Source: Reyranella sp.
GTDB lineage: Bacteria > Pseudomonadota > Alphaproteobacteria > Reyranellales > Reyranellaceae
Length of the DNA stretch: 64,000 nt
Direction: 5' to 3'
Assembly (NCBI RefSeq): GCF_004297405.1
Contig: NZ_SCVC01000023.1
Span: forward strand, 1 to 64,000
The notes below the pieces were generated by a model. That model was not told the origin of the DNA. It saw only the letters and a list, made by a program, of their open reading frames with translations, and searched no databases. The translations under genes and the position numbers were made by a program. How positions within the stretch are numbered: position 1 is the first letter of the stretch; every line of letters begins with the position of its first letter. This document shows, piece after piece, positions 26,398 through 35,408 of this stretch.

Positions 26398-27171
26398 ATG
26401 CCGCTATCGATCGAGAGCACGATTGTCGTTCCAGTAACGGCGCCAGCCAAGCATTTGCACCGCATCTTGGCCGTCGATGATGATGAGCATTTCCGCGAGA
26501 TGCTCTGCTGCGAACTCGCCGAGCACGGCTTCGTGGTCGAAGCCTTCGGCGATGCGCGGACTTTCTTACAGGCTCTGGTCACAGCTGAGGAAGCCGACCT
26601 TATCCTTCTCGACTGGAGCATGCCCCAAGGCAGTGGGCTCGACATATTGACGCAAATTCGGCGGCTGGGCGTCACACTGCCAGTCATTTTCCTGACAGGG
26701 CGTGCGTTGACGTCGAATGAGATGCTGGCCTTCGACCGCGGTGCCGTCGATTTCATCGACAAGGCCCGTGGTATTCCTATCCTCGTGCGACGCGTCCGCA
26801 GCATCATCTCGGGCTCCAGACACGCTCCGCCCCTTGAGGAAAGATTTATCGACGTCGGTTCCCTGAGGCTGAAGTTGCAGGCCAGCCGGGTCCTCTGGAA
26901 AGGCCACGATCTCGATTTTACTTTGGGTGAGTTCAAGATCGTCAATCTTCTCGCGTCGAGGGCGGGACGATACGTGACTTACCGCGAGATATACGATTGC
27001 CTTCGTTACCGTGGTTTCATCGGTGGCAATGGCGAGTACGGGTATCGAACGAACGTTCGCTCGGCGATCAAGCGCATTCGAGGCAAGTTTCGCGCGGCCG
27101 ATCCCACCTTTACCGCCATCCAGAACTTCACGTCCTTTGGCTACGTCTGGAAAGCGATCGATGGGGACTGA
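26398..27171 (+). CDS. Winged-helix response regulator (OmpR/ChvI type)
   Basis: A 257-residue regulator. The receiver has AVDDDE (residues 25-30), phospho-Asp72 (LILLDWSMPQ), Thr100 (VIFLTGRA) and Lys122 (FIDKARG). The DNA-binding domain (~150-250) contains FTLGEFKIVNLLASRAGRYV and TNVRSAIKRIRGKF as recognition helix. A GAGGAG site precedes the ATG. It sits 14 bases before a histidine-kinase gene. It shares unusual blocks with the Asn-variant at 10911 (YREIYD, RYRGFI-like, SA.[KR]RIR.KF), so the two are paralogues that may bind similar sites. Confidence 0.93.
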   Translation: MPLSIESTIVVPVTAPAKHLHRILAVDDDEHFREMLCCELAEHGFVVEAFGDARTFLQALVTAEEADLILLDWSMPQGSGLDILTQIRRLGVTLPVIFLTGRALTSNEMLAFDRGAVDFIDKARGIPILVRRVRSIISGSRHAPPLEERFIDVGSLRLKLQASRVLWKGHDLDFTLGEFKIVNLLASRAGRYVTYREIYDCLRYRGFIGGNGEYGYRTNVRSAIKRIRGKFRAADPTFTAIQNFTSFGYVWKAIDGD

Positions 27172-27185
27172 GCAGAGGCTTGCTC

Positions 27186-28334
27186 ATGCCCTCCACCTCA
27201 GGAAATCGATTGCGAATGGTGGTCGTCATTATGCTCGCGATTCCACTTTGCATTGGTTGGTGTGTACTGGCGCTGCAGCAAATGCTGGAGACGCTGACCA
27301 GCCAAGTCGCTTCCTTTCCTACGGAAAGAGAGGTCATCGAAGATGTTCAATTGGCACAGCGCCAAACGGACACTCAAAGCTGGCTGGGCGACGTCGTTCT
27401 AAGGAAAGCTGGAGATGCGATTGGTTCGATAGGAACGCCAGACGTACAACAGACATCCAGCGTAAACTTTGTCGTCGCTGCTGTAGCAGCTGATGATTTT
27501 TACACGTTGCAGACGGTGCTTACTGTAGTTCTCGTCTTCTCTTTGATTGGCGTGGCGATTCTTGCCACCGCAATTCACCGGCTATCGAGCGAACGCATAC
27601 GTGTCATAACACCTGCTGTCGGTTCTGAGGTGGGCGGCGAGGCTGCGAAATTCGACGCGGAGCCGATGGACGTGCGCGACTTGATGACCGCGATGCATAC
27701 GCTTGGGTCGGAAATGCGCCGCCAGGTGAGCGAAGTCAGTCATGAGATGCGCACGCCGCTTGCCATCATCGCGGGGTCGCTCGCTTCGATCCAGCGAACC
27801 TTGCCGCAAGATCATCAAAAGGCCAACCGGGCGGCCGCGCTTATTGGCGAGTCTTGCGACAGGCTGGTCGGAATTCTCGATTCGCATCGGGCCGGTACCT
27901 CGAGGCTCGTCGATTCGTTTCTCGGCTTCCACAACTCGATCGATATCGGCGCCTTCCTGCAGGACTTCATCGTCCATGCTGGCATGGGCAGTGCCGTCTC
28001 GTTGACCCACCCACCTCAACCCTTGATCGTGTGGACACAGACGGATGGCCTCAAGGAGGTGATGAAACTGTTCCTCGTCGCCAGTCTGCAACGTTGCGAG
28101 GGGCTGACCGCTCGACTGTCCCTGTCGGAGAAACGCAGCTGGATCGAGATCGTCATTTGCTACGATCGCACTGGGAGTGATCGGACCGCTCTATCCGTCT
28201 TGCCGGCGGTCGAGTGGGCTCTGGACGAATGTCGACGTCACTTGAGCATGATGGGCGCCACCCTCAAGACCGCTGTTCAGCCCGACGGGCAGGTCTTTGT
28301 CCATCTCTTCCTTCCAATCGATGGTGCGACCTAA
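27186..28334 (+). CDS. Sensor histidine kinase with degenerate ATP-binding domain
   Basis: A 382-residue membrane protein with membrane segments at ~11-31 and ~110-130, a short periplasmic loop and a HisKA region with VSEVSHEMRTPLAIIAGS (His186). The C-terminal ~100 residues sit where the HATPase domain should be. They lack the N-box asparagine (LKEVMKLFLVASLQ), the D-x-G-x-G box (only CYDRTGSD) and the G2 loop, although the end (GQVFVHLFLPI) keeps the family's last strand. It therefore may not bind ATP and could act as a phosphatase or be trans-phosphorylated. Gene order with the regulator at 26398 indicates a pair. Confidence 0.82.
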   Translation: MPSTSGNRLRMVVVIMLAIPLCIGWCVLALQQMLETLTSQVASFPTEREVIEDVQLAQRQTDTQSWLGDVVLRKAGDAIGSIGTPDVQQTSSVNFVVAAVAADDFYTLQTVLTVVLVFSLIGVAILATAIHRLSSERIRVITPAVGSEVGGEAAKFDAEPMDVRDLMTAMHTLGSEMRRQVSEVSHEMRTPLAIIAGSLASIQRTLPQDHQKANRAAALIGESCDRLVGILDSHRAGTSRLVDSFLGFHNSIDIGAFLQDFIVHAGMGSAVSLTHPPQPLIVWTQTDGLKEVMKLFLVASLQRCEGLTARLSLSEKRSWIEIVICYDRTGSDRTALSVLPAVEWALDECRRHLSMMGATLKTAVQPDGQVFVHLFLPIDGAT

Positions 28335-28445
28335 CTCTCTGGTGCTGGATGAACTGCGAAACGGCGCCCTGCGCTATCCCATCGCGCGCGAACCAGATCG
28401 ACGAACAAAGGGCCTAACCGTTGATTTTAAAGCAGAAACGCGCGC

Positions 28446-28473
28446 TTGACTGCGCGGGTTTCGCCAGTATGTT
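28446..28473 (+). promoter_or_regulatory. Candidate rpsD promoter
   Basis: TTGACT (28446-28451) and TATGTT (28468-28473) are separated by 16 bases, about 120 bases upstream of rpsD. Match to the sigma-70 consensus is 5/6 and 4/6. No other good candidate was seen in 28335-28596. Confidence 0.4.
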
Positions 28474-28596
28474 CCGCGCTTCTCCGGAGAACGTGGTTGC
28501 AGGCCCTCCAGCCGGCATCCCGCCCCAACTCTTGTTGGATCCAGGCCTATCCGGACAAACAGCGTCGCATATGACGTGCAACAACAGGAGTGTCGC

Positions 28597-29211
28597 GTGA
28601 GCAAGCGCGAGAATTCGAAGTACAAGATCGACCGCCGCCTCAGGGTCAACCTGTGGGGCCGTCCCAAGAGCCCGATCAACAAGCGCGAATATGGTCCCGG
28701 CCAGCACGGCCAGGGTCGCCAGAAGCCGACCGACTACCGCCTGCAGCTCATGGCTAAGCAGCGCCTCAAGGGCTACTACGGCTCGGTCTCGGAGCGTCAG
28801 CTCCGCCGCTACTATCTCGAGGCCGTGCGCCGCAAGGGCGACACCGGTGAAAACCTGGTCGAGATCCTGGAGCGCCGGCTGGACGCGGTCATCTACCGCA
28901 TGAAATTCGCCATCACCGTCTTCGCCAGCCGCCAGCTGGTGAGCCATGGTCACGTCAAAGTGAACGGCCGCCGGGTCAACATCGCGTCGTACCTGGTGAA
29001 GGACAACGACGTCATCGAGCTGACCTCCAAGGCCAAGGAAATGGCCCGGGTGCTCGAGGCTACGCAGACGGCCGAACGCGACGTGCCGGAGTACGTTTCC
29101 GTTGATCATAAGGACATGAAGGGCACTTATGTGCGCGGGCCGAAGCTCGCCGACGTGCCGTATCCGGTCCAGATGGAGCCGTCGCTGGTCGTCGAGTACT
29201 ACAGCCGTTAG
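28597..29211 (+). CDS. rpsD: 30S ribosomal protein S4
   Basis: A 204-residue protein that nucleates 30S assembly by binding 16S rRNA. It has the N-terminal S4 segment ([29 protein letters not shown]) and the S4 RNA-binding fold ([34 protein letters not shown]). Length matches the alphaproteobacterial form. GTG 28597 has CAGGAG six bases upstream and gives the conserved SKRE start. It is monocistronic, with its own terminator directly after. Confidence 0.98.
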   Translation: MSKRENSKYKIDRRLRVNLWGRPKSPINKREYGPGQHGQGRQKPTDYRLQLMAKQRLKGYYGSVSERQLRRYYLEAVRRKGDTGENLVEILERRLDAVIYRMKFAITVFASRQLVSHGHVKVNGRRVNIASYLVKDNDVIELTSKAKEMARVLEATQTAERDVPEYVSVDHKDMKGTYVRGPKLADVPYPVQMEPSLVVEYYSR

Positions 29212-29236
29212 TCGGCTCCCGACCACCTTTTCGACG

Positions 29237-29266
29237 AAAAACCCGCCCGGTTGTGGCGGGTTTTTT
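29237..29266 (+). terminator. Rho-independent terminator of rpsD
   Basis: AAAACCCGCC and GGCGGGTTTTTT form a stem around a seven-base loop (CGGTTGT), ending in a run of six T. It begins 25 bases after the rpsD stop. Confidence 0.9.
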
Positions 29267-29322
29267 GCATTGAGGTCGCTAAAAAATAACGCTGCCGTCT
29301 GTGCGGGAAGCCATGCTGGCCC

Positions 29323-29328
29323 TATAAT
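29323..29328 (+). promoter_or_regulatory. Candidate -10 element of the RND efflux operon
   Basis: A perfect TATAAT lies 34 bases before the adaptor start. No good -35 hexamer is present at the right distance, so the promoter may depend on an activator or be a chance match. Confidence 0.35.
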
Positions 29329-29361
29329 TCAAGCGGGGCTTGGGGTCTGGAGAGAAAAGAA

Positions 29362-30597
29362 ATGTGGATTGGCCGTATGGCAGTCATCGCGACGGCCGCG
29401 ATTGTGATCTGCGGGGCTGCCTACATCTATCGAGGCCAGATTGCCCAACAATTGGGCATGGGCACGACGGCCAAGGCCGCCGAGCAAGCCCAATCGAGCC
29501 CGGCGGCCCAGGCGCAGCCACAGGGACGGCGTGGCCGCGCCAATCCGGCCGGCGCGGTCCCGGTCATCGTCACGACCGTGGCCAAGAAGCCGATGGCGGT
29601 CGTCGTCGATGCCGTCGGCACCGTGCAATCGATTGCATCGGTCCAGATCAAGCCGCGGATGGACAGTCAGATCATGAAGGTCAATGTCGAAGAGGGCGCC
29701 TTTGTGAAGGAGGGCGATATCCTCTTCGAGCTCGATGGCCGAACGCTCCGGGCGCAGCTCGCGCAGATCGAGGCGCAGATCCGCAAGGACCAGACCCAGG
29801 TCGTGCAGGCCAAGCGCGACCTGCAGCGCTATGAGGAGCTGTTCTCCAAGAATGCCGGGACGCTGGTTCAGCGCGACAATGCCAACACGGCGCTGAAGTC
29901 GGCCGAGGCTCAGCTGGAAGCCGACGAGGCATCCAAGACCAGCGTGCAGACCCTGCTCACCTACACCGAAATTCGTGCTCCCGTGTCTGGTCGCATTGGA
30001 TCGATTGCCAGCAAGGCCGGCGCCGTTGTCCGCGTCGGCGACAATACGGCGACGAGCACACTCGCCACCATCAATCAGATCGATCCGATTTACGTCAGCT
30101 TCGCCATCCCGCAGGTCATCCTGCCGGACCTGCGCGCGGCCATGGCCAGCGGCCCGGTCAAGGTCACGGCGATCGTCGACGATCAGAAGAAGCGCTCGGG
30201 CGTGATGGCCTTCATCGAGAACAACGTCGATCCCAACACCGGCACGGTGACGGCCAAGGCGCGCATCGACAACGCCAATGAGCTTCTGTGGCCTGGTCAG
30301 TTCGTGAAGGTGGAGATCACGCTCGGCGTCGAGCCCGAAGCCATTTCAGTTCCGGCTGCGGCGGTCCAGCTCGGACCGCAGGGTGCTTATGTTTACCTGG
30401 TGAAGGACGGCGTTGCCGAACTGCGCAACGTCGACGTCAAGCGCACCCAGGGCGGTGAATCGGTGATCGGCAAGGGCCTCGCGGGCGGTGAATCGGTCGT
30501 CATCGACGGCCAGCTCCGCCTCGCCAACGGGGCCAATGTGAGCATCAAATCCGGCGCCAACGATCCGGCAACGGCCACGGCGCCCCCGCGGGGCTAG
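29362..30597 (+). CDS. RND efflux periplasmic adaptor subunit
   Basis: A 411-residue membrane fusion protein that links an RND pump to an outer-membrane channel. It has an N-terminal membrane anchor (~5-25), a proline/alanine linker with GRRGRANPAG, the lipoyl half-motifs (IKPRMDSQIMKVNVEEGAFVKEGDILFELD), a hairpin coiled coil (~130-195) and the second lipoyl half (YTEIRAPVSGRIGSIASKAGAVVRVGD). The beta-barrel region and the IDNANELLWPGQFVKVEI block follow. It is 26 bases before the pump gene. No outer-membrane channel gene is next to it, so a shared TolC-like protein is expected. Confidence 0.95.
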   Translation: MWIGRMAVIATAAIVICGAAYIYRGQIAQQLGMGTTAKAAEQAQSSPAAQAQPQGRRGRANPAGAVPVIVTTVAKKPMAVVVDAVGTVQSIASVQIKPRMDSQIMKVNVEEGAFVKEGDILFELDGRTLRAQLAQIEAQIRKDQTQVVQAKRDLQRYEELFSKNAGTLVQRDNANTALKSAEAQLEADEASKTSVQTLLTYTEIRAPVSGRIGSIASKAGAVVRVGDNTATSTLATINQIDPIYVSFAIPQVILPDLRAAMASGPVKVTAIVDDQKKRSGVMAFIENNVDPNTGTVTAKARIDNANELLWPGQFVKVEITLGVEPEAISVPAAAVQLGPQGAYVYLVKDGVAELRNVDVKRTQGGESVIGKGLAGGESVVIDGQLRLANGANVSIKSGANDPATATAPPRG

Positions 30598-30623
30598 ACA
30601 GTGGAAGAGGTCGAGGACCGGAG

Positions 30624-33600
30624 ATGTTATCAGCGCTTTGCATTCGCCGTCCGGTCATGACCATCCTGCTGATGGCGACTTTCGTCATCGCAGGTGGCTT
30701 CGCCTTCAAGCAGCTTCCCGTCGCCGCCGTCCCACGTGTCGACTTCCCGACCATCCAGGTCTCGGCCCAGCTCCCTGGCGCCAGCCCGGAGACCATGGCC
30801 GCGTCGGTCGCCTCGATCCTGGAACGTCAATTCGCGACCATCGCCGGCGTGACGGCGATGACGTCGACCTCGTCGCTCGGCAACACTTCGATCGTCCTGC
30901 AGTTCGATCTCAATCGCTCGATCGACGGCGCGGCGCTCGACGTGCAATCGGCGATCTCCTCGGCGATGCGCCGGCTGCCCCCCGAACTCACGACGCCGCC
31001 CAGCTTCCGCAAGGTCAACCCGGCCGATTGGGCGGTGATGTTCCTGGCCCTGCGATCCTCGACGGTGCGGTTGTCGGACATCGATGCCTTTGCCAATCGC
31101 GCGATCCTTCCGCGCGTTTCGACCCTGCCGGGTGTCGCGCAGGTATTGATCTTCGGGACGCAGAAATTCGCCGTGCGCGTGCGCGCCGATCTCGATCAAC
31201 TCGCCGTCCGCGGACTGACCCTGCAGGAGCTGCAGAACGCGATCGTCGCCGCCAATTCAAGCAAGCCTGTCGGCTCGATTGCCGATCGCAGGCAGAATGC
31301 GATCCTCGACGCCACCGGCCCGATCAGCAAGGCGTCCGACTACATGCCGGTGGTCGTCTCCTGGCAGAATGGCGCGCCGGTGCGTATCTCCGACGTCGCC
31401 ACCGCCGTGGACAGCGTCGAGAACGACAAGGTGGCGAGCTGGGTCGACGGCACCCGCGCCATCGTGCTCGGCGTCTACCGGCAACCCGATGCCAACACGG
31501 TCGAGGTGGTCGACCGGGTCAGGGCGATCCTGCCTCAGATTCAGGCTGAGCTGCCGAGCGGCGTCGAGATTTCGCTGCTGAACGATCGTTCGAAATCGAT
31601 CCGCGAGGCCGTCGAGGACGTCGAGTTCACCCTCGTATTGGCGGGCGTGCTGGTCATCATTGCGATCTACTTTTTCCTGCGCAGTTTCCGCGCCACCATC
31701 ATTCCAGCGATCGCGTTGCCGATCTCCGTCATCGGCACCTTCGCCGGCATGTATGCCTGTGGCCATTCGATCGACAACATATCGCTGCTGGCGCTGACAC
31801 TGGCCGTGGGCTTCGTCGTCGATGACGCTATCGTCATGCTGGAAAACATCGTTCGCCACATCGAGGCGGGCGAGAAGCCGATGGAGGCGGCGTTCAAGGG
31901 GTCCAAGGAGGTGGGCTTCACCATCATCTCGATGACGCTCTCGCTGGTGGCGGTGTTCATCCCCGTGCTGTTCATGGGCGGCGTCGTTGGCCGCATGTTC
32001 AACGAGTTCGGCCTTGTCATCAGTTTCGCCATCCTGATCTCGGGCGTGGTGTCGCTCACTCTTACGCCGATGCTCTGCTCGCGAATCCTGAAGCCAATCG
32101 ACCATCACGAGAAGCACAACTTCCTGCTGCGTGCCTTCGAGTGGAGCTTCACCAAGATAACCGAGGGCTACGGTTGGGCGTTGCGTCACACAGTGAGGCT
32201 GCCACGCCTGGTGCTCGCGATCACGCTCGGCACCTTTGTTCTCACGGCGATCCTCTTTCAGGCCATTCCCAAGGGCTTCTTTCCGATCGAGGATATTGGT
32301 CAGATCTCGGCCTCGACGGTCGGTCCGGATGATGCGTCTTTCGACGCCATGGTGGCCCGCCAGTCGGTGCTGGCAGAAATCCTGAAGAGAGATCCCGACG
32401 TCGTCTCGGTGGTGTCGACAGTGGGCGGCGGCAACGCGGCCAACACGATCAACTCCGGTCGTATGTTCATCACCTTGCGTGACAAGGGTGATCGCAAGGA
32501 TACGATCCAGGAGGTTATCGCCCGTCTGCGCCGAGTGACCGCATCGGTGCCTGGCATCAATATCTATTTCCAGCCGATCCAGTCGATCAATCTCGGCACG
32601 ACCCAGACCCGCGCCCAGTATCAGTTCGGTATGCGCTCCAGCGACCTCACGGCGTTGCGGGAATATGCGCCGATGATGGAAGAGCGGATGAAGAAGATCC
32701 CGTCGATCATGGACGTGAACTCCGACTTGCAGGTGCGGGCACGGTCGGCGCTGATCGACGTCGATCGCGATACGGCGTCACGCCTCGGCCTGTCGGTCGA
32801 CCAGATCCGCCTGCTGCTCTACTCGGCCTTCGGCACGCGCCAAGTCTCGACGATCTACGCACCTGACGACACCTATCAGGTGATCCTCGAGGCCGATCCC
32901 AAGTACGCCGACATTAATGACGTGTTGCGGCGCCTGCAGATCAGGACGCCAAGCGGCGCTCTGGTGCCGCTCGATACGGTGGCAAAGCGCGTCGACAAGC
33001 CGACGTCGCTCACCGTGAACCACATCGCGCAACTTCCCTCGGTCATCATCTCGTTCAACCTGCAGCCGGGCGTCGCGCTCGGCCAGGCGACCGCTGACAT
33101 CCGCGCGGCAGCCGTTGAAATAGGTCTGCCGAGCAACATCGCCACCAGCTTCGAAGGTAGCGCACAGGTCTTCGAGCAGGCAGTCGCCAACCAGGGACTG
33201 CTGCTGTTCGCGGCAATCCTCGTGATCTACATCATCCTGGGTGTCCTCTACGAGAGCTTCATCCATCCGCTCACCATCCTGTCGGGCCTGCCGTCGGCCG
33301 GTATCGGTGCACTGATCACTCTGATGCTGTTCGGCATGGACCTGAGCGTCATCGCCATGATCGGCGTCGTCATGCTGATCGGCATCGTGAAGAAGAACGC
33401 CATCATGATGGTCGATTTCGCGATCGAACGGCGAGGGCAGGGCGCCACGGCAGAGCAGGCGATCGTCGAGGCTGCGCTACTGCGCTTCCGGCCGATCATG
33501 ATGACCACGGCCTGTGCCTTGCTGGGTGCGTTGCCCATCGCGTTGGGTCATGGCGCCGGGGCCGAGTTGCGCCAGCCGCTCGGTGTCACCGTCGTGGGTG

Positions 33601-33746
33601 GCCTGCTGGTGTCGCAGCTCCTCACGCTGTTCATCACGCCGGTGGTCTACATGTGGTTCGACAAGCTGACCGGCATGAAGTTCAGTCCCGGCTGGGCCAA
33701 GCGCTGGCGCACCAAAGGGCGAGTGCCAGCCACGCCGGCTGAGTAA
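30624..33746 (+). CDS. RND multidrug efflux pump, inner-membrane permease
   Basis: A 1040-residue pump of the HAE1 family, MdtB/MdtC-like, which exports hydrophobic compounds using the proton gradient. The first membrane segment is in RRPVMTILLMATFVIAGG. The proton-relay aspartates are in AVGFVVDDAIVMLENI (membrane segment 4) and the matching lysine in GIVKKNAIMMVDFA (segment 10). Two large periplasmic loops and an internal duplication are visible; full length for the family. It forms an operon with the adaptor. The amidase gene follows 31 bases later and may be read through. Confidence 0.96.
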   Translation: MLSALCIRRPVMTILLMATFVIAGGFAFKQLPVAAVPRVDFPTIQVSAQLPGASPETMAASVASILERQFATIAGVTAMTSTSSLGNTSIVLQFDLNRSIDGAALDVQSAISSAMRRLPPELTTPPSFRKVNPADWAVMFLALRSSTVRLSDIDAFANRAILPRVSTLPGVAQVLIFGTQKFAVRVRADLDQLAVRGLTLQELQNAIVAANSSKPVGSIADRRQNAILDATGPISKASDYMPVVVSWQNGAPVRISDVATAVDSVENDKVASWVDGTRAIVLGVYRQPDANTVEVVDRVRAILPQIQAELPSGVEISLLNDRSKSIREAVEDVEFTLVLAGVLVIIAIYFFLRSFRATIIPAIALPISVIGTFAGMYACGHSIDNISLLALTLAVGFVVDDAIVMLENIVRHIEAGEKPMEAAFKGSKEVGFTIISMTLSLVAVFIPVLFMGGVVGRMFNEFGLVISFAILISGVVSLTLTPMLCSRILKPIDHHEKHNFLLRAFEWSFTKITEGYGWALRHTVRLPRLVLAITLGTFVLTAILFQAIPKGFFPIEDIGQISASTVGPDDASFDAMVARQSVLAEILKRDPDVVSVVSTVGGGNAANTINSGRMFITLRDKGDRKDTIQEVIARLRRVTASVPGINIYFQPIQSINLGTTQTRAQYQFGMRSSDLTALREYAPMMEERMKKIPSIMDVNSDLQVRARSALIDVDRDTASRLGLSVDQIRLLLYSAFGTRQVSTIYAPDDTYQVILEADPKYADINDVLRRLQIRTPSGALVPLDTVAKRVDKPTSLTVNHIAQLPSVIISFNLQPGVALGQATADIRAAAVEIGLPSNIATSFEGSAQVFEQAVANQGLLLFAAILVIYIILGVLYESFIHPLTILSGLPSAGIGALITLMLFGMDLSVIAMIGVVMLIGIVKKNAIMMVDFAIERRGQGATAEQAIVEAALLRFRPIMMTTACALLGALPIALGHGAGAELRQPLGVTVVGGLLVSQLLTLFITPVVYMWFDKLTGMKFSPGWAKRWRTKGRVPATPAE

Positions 33747-33777
33747 TCGTTTCTCTCCACAAAGTGAGTAGCGTTCC

Positions 33778-34953
33778 ATGACTGACGATATCGGCGCCTT
33801 TGTGCCGGGCCCTCGCGCGCGCGTAGATGGCTGCCCCGATGGTCCCTTGTCGGGGCTTACCTTCGCGGCCAAGGATCTGTTCGACGTGGCAGGCGTACCG
33901 ACGGGCGGCGGCAACCATGACTGGCCGACGGGCCGTCCTATTCCGACGCGGAATGCCTGGGCCGTGCAGACCCTGCTCGACGCCGGTGCCAGCTTGATCG
34001 GCAAGACGATCACCGATGAGGTATCGCTCGGTATTCTGGGTGAGAATGCGTTCGACGGCACACCGCGCAACGTGCGCGCTCCCGGCCGCGTCCCTGGTGG
34101 CTCATCTTCGGGCTCGGCTGCGGCGGTCGCAGCGGGGATCTGTGATACGGCGCTGGGCACGGACACCGGCGGCTCGGTGCGTGTTCCGTCGAGCTTCTGT
34201 GGTCTCTACGGCATTCGTCCTACACACGGCCGTCTCGACGTTACTGGCATGCTGCCCCAGGCACCGACCTCCGACACGACCGGCTGGTTTGCCCGCGATG
34301 CCGAGACCTTCGCCAAGGTCTCGTCGGTGATGTTGGGCGAAGCCATCCCCGCGTCGTTGCCCAATCGGTTGATCGTCGCTGTCGACACTTTCGGCTTCGC
34401 CGACGCCAATGTGGCCGAGGCCCTGCAGCCGATGGTCAAGCGTCTTGCCGGCATCATTGGATCGAGCCGCGAAGACGTCATGGCACCGCAGGGGCTTTCG
34501 GTATGGGCGCGTGCTCAGCGGACGCTGCAGCCCGCGGAAGCCTACAACACGTTCAAGGGCTGGCTCGACGAGCGCAATCCGCGTTTCGCCTTCTCGGTCG
34601 CGCGGGCGCTGGTGATGGGCTCGATGATCTCCGAAGCGGACCGCGCCTGGGCCAACCTGATGCGGCAGGAAGCACGGGCGCGGATGAAGTATCTGTTGCC
34701 GGCCGGCACCATTCTCTGCCTGCCGACGACGCCGTTTCCCGCGCCGCTGACGAGCCAGTCGCTCTCCGTGCTTGAGCCGCTACGCGATCGCATCACCTGT
34801 CTCTGCGCGCAGGGCGGACTTGCCGGCCATCCGCAGGTCAGCCTTCCGGGCGCGACGGTTGACGGCCTCCCCATCGGTCTGTCCATCATCGGCGCAAGGG
34901 GCAGCGATGCCAGCCTGGTGGCTGTGGCGCGCGCTCTCGAGGGAGCCCAGTGA
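33778..34953 (+). CDS. Amidase (amidase signature family)
   Basis: A 391-residue Ser-Ser-Lys amidase. Catalytic Lys32 (FAAKDLFDVAG), the cis-serine in PGGSSSGSAAAVAAG (~107-120) and the nucleophile Ser133 in DTGGSVRVPSSFCGLYG are all in place. The shortened form fits AtzE/allophanate-type or indoleacetamide-type hydrolases rather than GatA, and there is no GatC/GatB nearby. It overlaps by four bases (GTGA) an AtzH/HpxZ-like gene, which is known to accompany AtzE-type and oxalurate/ureide amidases. The likely substrate is a ureido or carboxamide compound; unproven. Confidence 0.9.
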   Translation: MTDDIGAFVPGPRARVDGCPDGPLSGLTFAAKDLFDVAGVPTGGGNHDWPTGRPIPTRNAWAVQTLLDAGASLIGKTITDEVSLGILGENAFDGTPRNVRAPGRVPGGSSSGSAAAVAAGICDTALGTDTGGSVRVPSSFCGLYGIRPTHGRLDVTGMLPQAPTSDTTGWFARDAETFAKVSSVMLGEAIPASLPNRLIVAVDTFGFADANVAEALQPMVKRLAGIIGSSREDVMAPQGLSVWARAQRTLQPAEAYNTFKGWLDERNPRFAFSVARALVMGSMISEADRAWANLMRQEARARMKYLLPAGTILCLPTTPFPAPLTSQSLSVLEPLRDRITCLCAQGGLAGHPQVSLPGATVDGLPIGLSIIGARGSDASLVAVARALEGAQ

Positions 34954-35381
34954 AAGACCAAGTGAACGCCGAGTCTGCAAGAGATCTGACGCCCAATCTT
35001 CCTGAAGTTGTTGCCGAGGTGAGTGCGCTGTTCGAACGCTACGAACAGGCGTTGATCGACAAGAATGTCGACGTGCTCGACGCGACCTTTTGGAACAGCC
35101 CGTACACGATCCGCCTCGCCAACAACGAGCACGGCTACGGCTTCGACCGTATCCATGCCCATCGGATGGCGCGGCCGCCGGGGCCCGGCACCAAGGAGAA
35201 GCGCTATCGCGTCGATATCCTGACCTTGGGACGGGACATCGCCACCGTGAACCTCGTCTACAAGGTCCGTGGCAAGGACATGACTGGGCGGCAAAGCCAG
35301 ACCTGGGTACGCTTTCCGGATGTCGGCTGGAAGGTGGTATCGGCGCACGTTTCGATGATCAGCGAGCAACCCGTCCTGTAG
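34950..35381 (+). CDS. AtzH/HpxZ-like protein (SnoaL/NTF2 fold)
   Basis: A 143-residue protein of the DUF3225 group with an NTF2-like cone fold. It shows PEVVAEVSALFERYEQALIDKNVDVLDATFW and the signature RQSQTWVRFPDVGWKVVSAHVS. HpxZ belongs to oxalurate catabolism and AtzH to cyanuric acid breakdown, in both cases beside an amidase. GTG 34950 overlaps the amidase stop, so the two are translationally coupled, and the pair is probably one functional unit. Confidence 0.85.
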   Translation: MKDQVNAESARDLTPNLPEVVAEVSALFERYEQALIDKNVDVLDATFWNSPYTIRLANNEHGYGFDRIHAHRMARPPGPGTKEKRYRVDILTLGRDIATVNLVYKVRGKDMTGRQSQTWVRFPDVGWKVVSAHVSMISEQPVL

Positions 35382-35408
35382 GACGCAAAGAAAACGAGGA
35401 GAACGCCC

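Noticed and set aside
31257..32189. Minus-strand frame of 310 codons inside the RND pump gene
   Set aside because: Antisense shadow with H/R/D-rich composition and no motif.
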